Assembly (NCBI RefSeq): GCF_030272615.1
Contig: NC_081406.1
Span: forward strand, 464,282,072 to 464,346,071
DNA from: Cryptomeria japonica
Lineage: Eukaryota; Streptophyta; Pinopsida; Cupressales; Cupressaceae
Direction: 5' to 3'
Length of the DNA stretch: 64,000 bases
The notes under the pieces are model-generated. The model searched no databases, had not been told where the DNA came from, and saw nothing but the letters and a program-made list of their open reading frames with translations. Positions within the stretch are counted from its first letter, which is position 1. Each line of letters starts with the position of its first letter. This document shows positions 56,503 through 64,000 of this stretch, one piece after another. The position numbers and the translations under genes were made by a program.

Positions 56503-58816
56503 TATCATGTCCCCACATTTATAGTAGAAATAATTAATATAGTTTTTGCCATATAAAATTATATGTTAAAAACATATCAAAATTATATTATATCACATTA
56601 ACATTAAAATAATATTATATATTATCTATTTACATTTTATATTAAATGATGTTATTATATGAACAATAAATAATATTATATTATCAATTTACTTTTTTAA
56701 TTGAATGATTTTATTATATTAACAATACACATTATATTATAATGGTGCTTTGTATTAAAAATTATATTATTTCTATTAACCAATTAACCCCTATATTTAC
56801 CACGGCCCGATAACCATTCTTTAAAGGGTGGTTTGAATAGTTCCAAATCGGGTTTTATATGAAGCGATGCTCTTCTTGAAAAGAGCCGTCGGAAATAGAG
56901 GGACATCAACTCTTCAAAAAGGGGGGTGCTACCTATTAGGAGAGCATCGTGGCTCTTCACCACATGGGGAGGTAGGATAAATACCCCCCTGTGCAAATGG
57001 GAATAGGGAGAATACACGAGGGGAACAAGAAAGTCAGATCTGGCAGCAAGGATAGAGAAATTTACAGAAACTTCCAGCAAGGATAATAAAAGAGAAGAGG
57101 GCCTGTAATGGAATATAATAGCTGATATTATATATATAAAATTTTATATGGTCTTAATTAAATTAATAGAATTAAGATGATACAAAGTTCAGAAGCAAAT
57201 AATGTATAATTACTAAAATAGCATTAAAATAATTATAGACGAAAATACTATTAGACATAAAAGACACACATATATATATATATCTGTTAATGAATTCAAA
57301 AGGAATAAGGCAATCAAATTCAGTTTGTATAAGTTGCTATAATAATGTACCATGCTAATAACATAAAATACAACAATAACAATTAATGAATAATTCTGAT
57401 TTAAAGTAATACTAACACAAATAACTATTGACAATCTGATATAAGACACTAAGGGAATATAATATGATGAAGTATAATAACTATGTCAAGTACAAATTGA
57501 TTATCATAATTAGTTGAACTGAATGACAAATATGACTTCATTGGAATATCACAAAAGGTTCATTGTAAATGAGGGACTCTCTTAAGTATGCCACTCCATA
57601 GAGGATGCCTAACACCTGCCACATGGAGCCAAGAGGGGTAAAGCATCTGCTCTTGGCCTTAAGAAAGAAGGAAGTTGTGATGAGGGGAAATGATGATAGA
57701 ACACCTCGCTAGGTACGCCACTCCATGATGGATGCCTAACACCTGCCATATGGAGGCAACGGGAATATGGTATTCTGCCCTTGGGCCTAGGAGGGATGGT
57801 TTCTAGGACACGCTATCCAACTAATGGACTAAAGGAATTGATAAGTAACTGACTTTCAAACTAACTTTATATAATAATCTGATATCATTTAGGAAATATA
57901 ATAATATGATTATATCCTGAGTTACTGGGTTCGGCCCCCTAGACCCTTGGTACTGGTCTGGTATGGTCCTGGTTAGGGGTTCGGGTCCGGTTTGCATGTG
58001 GTTTGGACAGGGTTTGTGGTTCATAGGCCTGGTTCAAACTAGGGCAAACCCAAGACGACCTTGCATCGAACCCAAGAGGACCCAAGACAAACCCAGGGGT
58101 TTGACAGCCCAAAAATGGAATTTTTTTTTGCAAAATATATATTTTTTAATTCCACCACATAAAAAATTAAAATGACCCTATGTCTCAAGCCACACACCTA
58201 TGCATCTTACAACCAAGAGAGAAGCACAAGTCTTTACAAAATAAAATGTCAGAAACCACAATTCCCGTATGGGAGAATGCACCTTGATCAGAATTTTGAC
58301 TTCTCTGGCCTTGTTCCTGACATCTTAAAAAAGTAGAAAATTGATGCACACCATGGAGTTCCATGTGGGTTTGAAGGTTGTAATTTGGTGTTGGTAGCAG
58401 GGGCATAGCCCCTCGACCCCGCCCTCTACAACGACAGGGAGCGTGCCCTGGGTGCTGCCCCGGGACACTCTCAAGGGCACTGCATATATATATATATATA
58501 TAATTTACATTTTTTTGTACTAAAGAACACAAACCCCTTTTAAAATTTTTGCCATACCAACGTACCAGGTTCTTCGAACCAAAACCGGTAACTTAGATTA
58601 TATCCCACAATTATAATTCTAATAGCCATTCATATAGCAAATTTGATATCATTTAATATAGTTCATTTTTCAGTTTAAGTATTATTTCATATATGTTCTC
58701 TAATTTCATTGCAGGAAAATAGTATACAAAGGTACACCTATAAAACCCAATTACCTATTTATAGATTTGGCCAAATTTAGGTTAAATTAAAGTGTAACTA
58801 ATTAGGGGACATTATA
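56503..58816 (+). repeat. Tandem LTR array: LTR 2 (2314 bp)
   Basis: It has the same landmarks as LTR 1 and ends GGGGACATTATA before GTGGTATCAGAGCATG (a better primer site than copy 1). It is about 235 bp longer because of a GC-richer segment (about 56809-57050) lying next to the CAGCAAGGATA repeats; LTR 1 instead has two short copies of that repeat. The segment includes ATAAATACCCCCC near 56978 and a minus ORF (56784-57080) without known domains. Confidence 0.85.
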
Positions 58817-61241
58817 GTGGTATCAGAGCATGATTCTACAAGCCTGTTGGACAAAACAGCTACTCAGTTAGGACTAATTATTCCAGTCTCTTCTCAAATA
58901 AATAGAAAATTGAATTGGTTAGGCCAACATTCCATTCTTATGATTGTGCCTTTAACTGCTTCGTGTCTTACATTTTTCTTATGTGTTTTGAGCATGCCTA
59001 GTCCATGGGTGTTTTATATGTACACTTTCCTCATGTATACCTTGTGCTTGTACCATGTCGATCATGTGTCTGGCATATGTGTTTTATATCTTATGTGTAT
59101 TTGTGTTACTTCATGAATGATATTTTTTTAGATGTCTATTCTGTGAATACCTCTCTCCTGTATGCTTCATGATTGATGTGTTTTCAACATGTCCACTCCA
59201 TGAGTACCTTTCTCATATATGCTTGTACCTTTTGTGTATTTATGTATTACTTCCTAGTTTACATGTATGATTCATGTCTTGCATGTATTCATATGTATGG
59301 TTTGTGCTTTACATAGCTCCTTCATGCCTTGTGTGCATTACTTCATGCCTTGCATATAGTCATGTATGTTGCTTCTTGGCTTACATATATCCATTATTTC
59401 ATGCTTGTGTGCACTTCATGTCTTATGGTACTTATGTATACTTGCTTCATGCCTTAAGTGAATTCATGTGTTTACTTCATGCGTAGACTTCATTCTTTAC
59501 ATGTATTCATGCCTTATGTGTATATTCTATGTTTTGCATGGATGCTTCTTGCCTTATGTAATTCATTTGTATACTTTGTACTTTACACCTTACGTGTATT
59601 CATGTGTATGACTCATGCCTTATGTATTCATCTGTATGCTTCATACTTGATGTATTGGATTCATTCATAAAGTGTTTCTATATACCTTTCTCATGTATGC
59701 TTCCTCCTCTATGTGTAGTGCCTCCCATGTGTTCATCCATGGATGTGCTTTGTATCTTATGCAATTGTTTCATGTACTTTCAGCATGAATTCTTTTTGTG
59801 TTGAACGAATGCCCCTTATTTTACATGTTTCAATGTGATTGAATATGCTTAGTTATTCCATTAGTATGCTTTATGAGTACTTATAAATGGGGTGATTGTT
59901 TGAAATCACCTGCCCCTTCTTTTTGTAGACATGGGTTTCATACTCCTAATAACATGGGGAGCAGAACATAGGGATTACTGAAACATGATGATACTATGAA
60001 AATCTATAGGATGGAAGAATGTGTAAGAGTAATATAGGAAGGAAGAATGTGTAAGAGTACAATTGCTCAAACCAGGAGGTGATAATAAAAGAACTTGATG
60101 AGTATAGAGATTTTGCCCATAAATCATCATAAGAGGAGAAAGGAAACATGATGAGAATGCAGTCAAACAAAGATAGTATTATGCATGTTCAATTTATTCG
60201 TGATATATTTAATACCAATTTACCACCTAAGTTTACCAATATGTCAATATACAATCATAACAATCTATATGGTTATAGACTATACGACATGAAGGAGCGA
60301 TACGAGACTTAATTAATTGAGATCTTATTCATTACCCACCTCTATTTGGTAACTATGATGTCAATGACATTCACGCTGCCCACTAAAATTTTTCATTGGC
60401 TAAACATTTTCCAATATTAATACATACTCTTTATGGATGTTAAGATTAAGCCAAGTTTTTATAATTAACTTTTCATGTTGTCATCTAGATCAAAAATCTT
60501 GCACATTCTCTAATTAATACAACCTCTACATTTTGGGAAATTTATCCCTCTAATTGGGGATTCAGACATATTCATCCAACAAATTATAAATCAATAAATT
60601 TAAACATATCTCATATATGTATTCCTCTCATGAACAGTATGTAATGATAGAGTAAAATCATCATTTGTGGTTTCCTTACAATAACTCCTGCAATCAGAAG
60701 TGTTACTCAAAAATAGTATTTATCATTTCACAAACTGCTTATCACAAATTGTTATGTTCAAAATTTTTACCAAGCGTGACTGAACATAATCATCTTCCAC
60801 GATATGAAACCCCTTTACAAATGTTATAGCATTTTATCATCTCTCGATCAATGGTGTTAGGCTACAACTACCATACAAAAGAATAATATTCAGTGAACAA
60901 ATTTCTAAGGGCCACATTCTATAAGGCATATGCAGCATGATAATCTCACAATTAAGGTCATTTTTCAAATCATCATATTGCCAACCTAACCAGTTTTTGC
61001 AAACACAATTGGATGGCCTTGATCCTTTCCTCTAGAAGAGAGCGGGCTTGTCTGAAGTTAAATCATGCCAATTTCCCACTATTGGTTATAACTCACACTC
61101 AAATTAAAGGTAAAAGCATATATGCCTTAATTTAAACCTACAACATGTAGTAATATCAGAGTAGAGTCATCTTGAGCACTACCGTTGTGATCACCCTAAT
61201 TTGAAATTGCTTGAGGACAAGCAATCTAGGGAAGGGAAGAC
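58817..61241 (+). mobile_element. Tandem LTR array: internal region 3 (2425 bp, non-coding)
   Basis: Nearly collinear with internal region 2 throughout, again with no gag or pol. It ends with TTGCTT(gaggac)AAGCAA (61207-61224) and GGGAAGGGAAGA before LTR 3. Confidence 0.82.
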
Positions 61242-61389
61242 TGTCATGTCCCCACATTTATAGTATAAATAATTAATATAGTTTTTGCCATATAAAATTA
61301 TATGTTAAAAACATATCAAAATTATATTATATCACATTAACATTAAAATAATATTATATATTATGAATTTACATTTTATATTGAATGAT
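61242..61389 (+). repeat. Tandem LTR array: LTR 3, truncated
   Basis: It starts TGTCATGTCCCCACATTT, the only copy with an intact TG. Homology to LTRs 1 and 2 stops at about 61389 (TTGAATGAT), where the LINE begins. Confidence 0.85.
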
Positions 61390-61417
61390 AAACCTAATTT
61401 TTTTTAAGGTCCAAACA

Positions 61418-62591
61418 ATGTCAGGAGCGGGAGCGGGAGCTCAAAATTCAAATTTCTAGCAAGGCGGGAACCCTAGTTCCAATGGTGAGGGAGGCCAGAT
61501 GAATGGTGCTAGTCCTATTGATGATAAGGACAAGCCCCCGTACTTCCTAGTTCCTGTTGCTGACTCACAGTCTGATGGTACTCTGTTTGCCATGACAGCG
61601 GATTCTTCTGGGCATCTGGGGGAAGGGTCCAATGGGGGGCCAATGCCACTAGTTGACCTCGTGGATAATGGGAGGGAGGGGAAAAAATGGTCTTCCCTTT
61701 TTGGAACTAGACCAACTAGTAAATCCTCCCTTCCTCCTATTAAGAACATTTCTGACCCTTCTGGTGGTAAGTTTGCTATCTCCATCCCTGACTAGGTTCT
61801 AGACCATAATATCAACAGTATGTCAAACACCTTGGTAGGGAAATTTATGGGTCCACGCCCAAACATTGAAGTTGTTAGGGCCTTTTTTAATCAAAAATGG
61901 GCCCTTAAAGGAAACATTGAGGTCTCGGCACTACCCAAAGGTCTTCTATCTTTCTCTTTTTCATGAGAAGAAAGATAAGGTTAAGATCTTGTGCAGGAGT
62001 CCATGGATGGTGGGAAAGATAGCCCTAGTTCTAAGAAAATGGCATCCGAAATTGAACGTGAATGATTCTCTTCTGGCGCAGGTTCCAGTTTGGATAAAAC
62101 TCCTAGGATTGCCTCTTGAGTATTGGGCAGAAAGCATCTTCTTTGGAATAGCAAGTTCTTTTGGTGAGCTGCTCTCTATAGACGCAGTCACTACCTCAAA
62201 AAGAAGATTAACCCATGCAAGGTTCTATGTTGGAGTAGCCCCTGAGGTAGATATGCTAGAACAGATTGATCTAGATTCAAAACTGGGAACTTGGAAGAAA
62301 CATATAGAATATGAAACTATTCCTTTTGCATGTTTCCACTGTAAAAAGGTAGGTCATTGGGCAAAATCTTGCCCAAAAAAGCAAAATGCAGAGCCTAATC
62401 AGTTAAAACCTCAAATTGAAAGCCAGAATGTTCCAGAGAAATGGGTGTGGCAAGTTAAAAACATAGAAAATAAGGAAGAAAATTCCAATCGCTTTCTCCT
62501 TTGGGGGAACAGAAGGAAGCCTCAAACTCTATCTTTAGTCCCACGGTACAAGAAGCAGATAGAAATGAAACAACCAAAGCTAGTCCGATAA
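61418..62591 (+). pseudogene. LINE ORF1 (DUF4283 plus zinc knuckle)
   Basis: From ATG 61418 the frame reads MSGAGAGAQNSNF, a stop, then a Ser/Gly/Pro-rich segment. A second stop near 61793 and a frame change near 61960 follow. The DUF4283-type domain has NTLVGKFMGPRPNIEVVRAF, LSLFHEKKDKVKILCRSPWM, VGKIALVLRKWHPKLNV and VPVWIKLLGLPLEYWAES. The zinc knuckle CFHCKKVGHWAKSC is at about 62333-62374. ORF1 binds LINE RNA. The start is only 28 bp from the junction with LTR 3, so the 5' untranslated region is short or truncated. Confidence 0.9.
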
Positions 62592-63148
62592 AAACAACTC
62601 AGAAAAAGGATTTGAACGATTAGAATGATCCTCCAAATGTGAAAGATGAAGTGGTTGATGACACATATGAAAACAAGGCAGTGGAAGCTAGAGACTATCA
62701 ACCTGAGGAAGGTGAAATCCCAGATCCACAAGTGGAAAGGATAGACTCTTCTGTAGCAATACCTAGTTCTAAAATTCAAGAAGCCCAAAAGTGTGCGATT
62801 TTGGGATTGAGTCTTTCGGATCCGGATCAAAATTGAAGAATAGCAAACATTATTTCAATTGAGTCTAGAACTCCTAAATGGGGTAATGAAGATGAAATTT
62901 CCAAAATCCTCATCAATCCGGAAGTGGCTTCTATGTCAGAAATGAAATGGAAGCAACCTAAACACAGGAGTAAGAAAGTAGCAACACCCTCAAGATCCCT
63001 AATTAAGAAATCTAGCAGAATAGCTCAAGTTGATGTGGGATACGTCTCCTCTTCCCCAGGACGACCCTCTAACCACAAAGTTAGAGATATGGAGGCCAGC
63101 AAGAACATAGCAGATGGAACTCAAAAGACTCTAAAGGAGTAAGTAGCT
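62592..63148 (+). other. ORF1 C-terminal remains and spacer before ORF2
   Basis: Frame 2 stays mostly open (YQPEEGEIPDPQVERIDSSV, KWKQPKHRSKKVATPSRSLI) with stops, ending in a TAA 8 bp before the ORF2 ATG. It is probably a frameshifted ORF1 tail. Confidence 0.6.
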
Positions 63149-64000
63149 ATGAAGATAATTTCTTGGAACATAAGGGGTCTAAACAATCCCTATAAACATG
63201 ATATTATTAGGAATATGATAAGAGATAGCAATCCTCACATTTTTCTTATTCAAGAAACCAAAATGAGTAGAAAAAAAGTTGAATCTTTGAAGTTCTTCAA
63301 AAATGGTAATATTAGTGGGGGAAGTTCTGAGGGTGCTTCTGGAGGCATTGCAACCATCTGGAATCTCAACACTGTTAAAGGCCAGGTCATTATTCAGGAA
63401 AGTAATTTTTCTTTTATTAAATTTGAGCATCTGAAAGATGGCTTTTCATGGGTTCTCACAAACATTTATGCTCCTAATACCTTAAAGGGTAGAAACTCTT
63501 TTTGGAAAAGGATTAGATAGGCTAGGGAAAGTTTCAAAAATCTAAGTTGGATGGTTATGGGGGATTTCAATATGCCTTTGAAAGAGGAGGAAAAATTTGG
63601 AGGCAGTCCTCCTCAGCTGGAAAGTAGGATGGCCCTTATGGATTTTATTTATTCCTTAGCTCTTAATGATTTGGAGATACAGGGTTGTAATTTCACTTGG
63701 ACTAATAGAAGAAATGGTAATGACCTTAGTCAAGTGTGCCTTGACCGAGCTCTAATTTCTAATGATTGGTATAGTTAGTATTTCTATTCTTTGTCTACAC
63801 ATATTCGGGTTGGTTCCGATCACTTTCCAATCACTTTCAATGCTGATCCAATCAATAGAAGAAAAAACTATCCCTTTAGATTTGAAAAAATGTGGACTCT
63901 TCACCCTAACATTAACAAATATATTCAAAAATGGTGGAGTATCCACGTTGAGAGAATGACAATGTTCAAAGTTGTTAAGAAGCTCAAAAGTGTGAAAGAC
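63149..64000 (+). pseudogene. LINE ORF2, endonuclease part (runs off the window)
   Basis: MKIISWNIRGLNNPYKHDII opens an APE-type endonuclease: LIQETKMSRKKV (catalytic Glu), SSEGASGGIATIWN, NIYAPN, VMGDFNMPLKEEE, FTWTNRRNGN, CLDRALIS and RVGSDHFPITF (catalytic Asp-His). The domain nicks target DNA for target-primed reverse transcription. Stops at 63518-63520 and 63776-63778 lie in an otherwise continuous frame. RT and RNase H would follow beyond 64000. This is a plant L1-type LINE. Confidence 0.93.

Noticed and set aside
56784-57080. Minus ORF as a captured gene fragment
   Set aside because: No recognisable domain, and it spans the edges of the segment. It is kept only as a note in LTR 2.
1-64000. 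tRNA, rRNA or other structured RNA genes; endogenous pararetrovirus
   Set aside because: No tRNA box A/B pairs, rRNA phrases or viral coat/movement motifs were recognised. All pol-like parts fit copia, gypsy or LINE.

Overview
The window reads as a seed-plant nuclear intergenic region built almost entirely from layered transposable elements, with no intact host gene. The size and age of the nests, long LTRs, a degenerate CCCTAA tract and old plant LINE relics suit a large gymnosperm (conifer-type) genome. This is inferred from repeat style only, since no marker gene is present.

Left part (1-24394). A decayed Ty1/copia element A (RT-RNase H, 1430-3148; 3' LTR 4820-6012) is interrupted by short element B (3417-4706, TSD TATTT). 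A itself sits in the RNase H end of another copia relic (6013-6110). Solo LTRs follow, each with a perfect 5-bp duplication: D (6595-7678, minus, GATGA), E (7828-9231, GTATG) and G (11296-12641, CCACA). Element H (14321-about 17270) has an LTR, a primer site and only a gag-like gene with a coiled coil and four zinc knuckles. Element I (17275-21734, minus) retains gag, protease, integrase, RT and RNase H. Its 5' LTR was hit by J (21735-24394, plus).

Middle (24395-43952). J is interrupted by minus-strand copia M (3' LTR K 24395-26879; RNase H relic up to 28006), and K by solo LTR L (25910-26814, TCCAA). This makes a four-level nest of alternating orientation. A plus-strand Ty3/gypsy 3' end (P, 28007-about 30490) abuts minus-strand gypsy O (about 30500-43952). 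O carries gag, zinc finger, protease and a G-patch-like segment. It is split by the best preserved element, copia N (32316-38135, TSD AAATG), whose 5' LTR is reduced to 44 bp.

Right part (43953-64000). An AT-rich old region holds a LINE RNase H relic, a decayed unrecognised ORF, a degenerate telomere-like tract, a 75-bp palindrome and short tandem duplications. It also has one candidate host first exon (48828-49034). A tandem LTR-internal-LTR-internal-LTR array of a coding-free gypsy-like derivative follows (50124-61389). The window ends in a LINE with ORF1 and the endonuclease part of ORF2 (61391-64000).

The most interesting signals are structural and non-coding. Two unrelated copia LTR families each carry, about 190-310 nt downstream of a TATA-like box, a chain of tiny hairpins with conserved loops and covarying stems. 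Several lineages also have an inverted repeat at or around the polypurine tract. All coding regions seen are broken by stops or frameshifts except those cut by the window edge.
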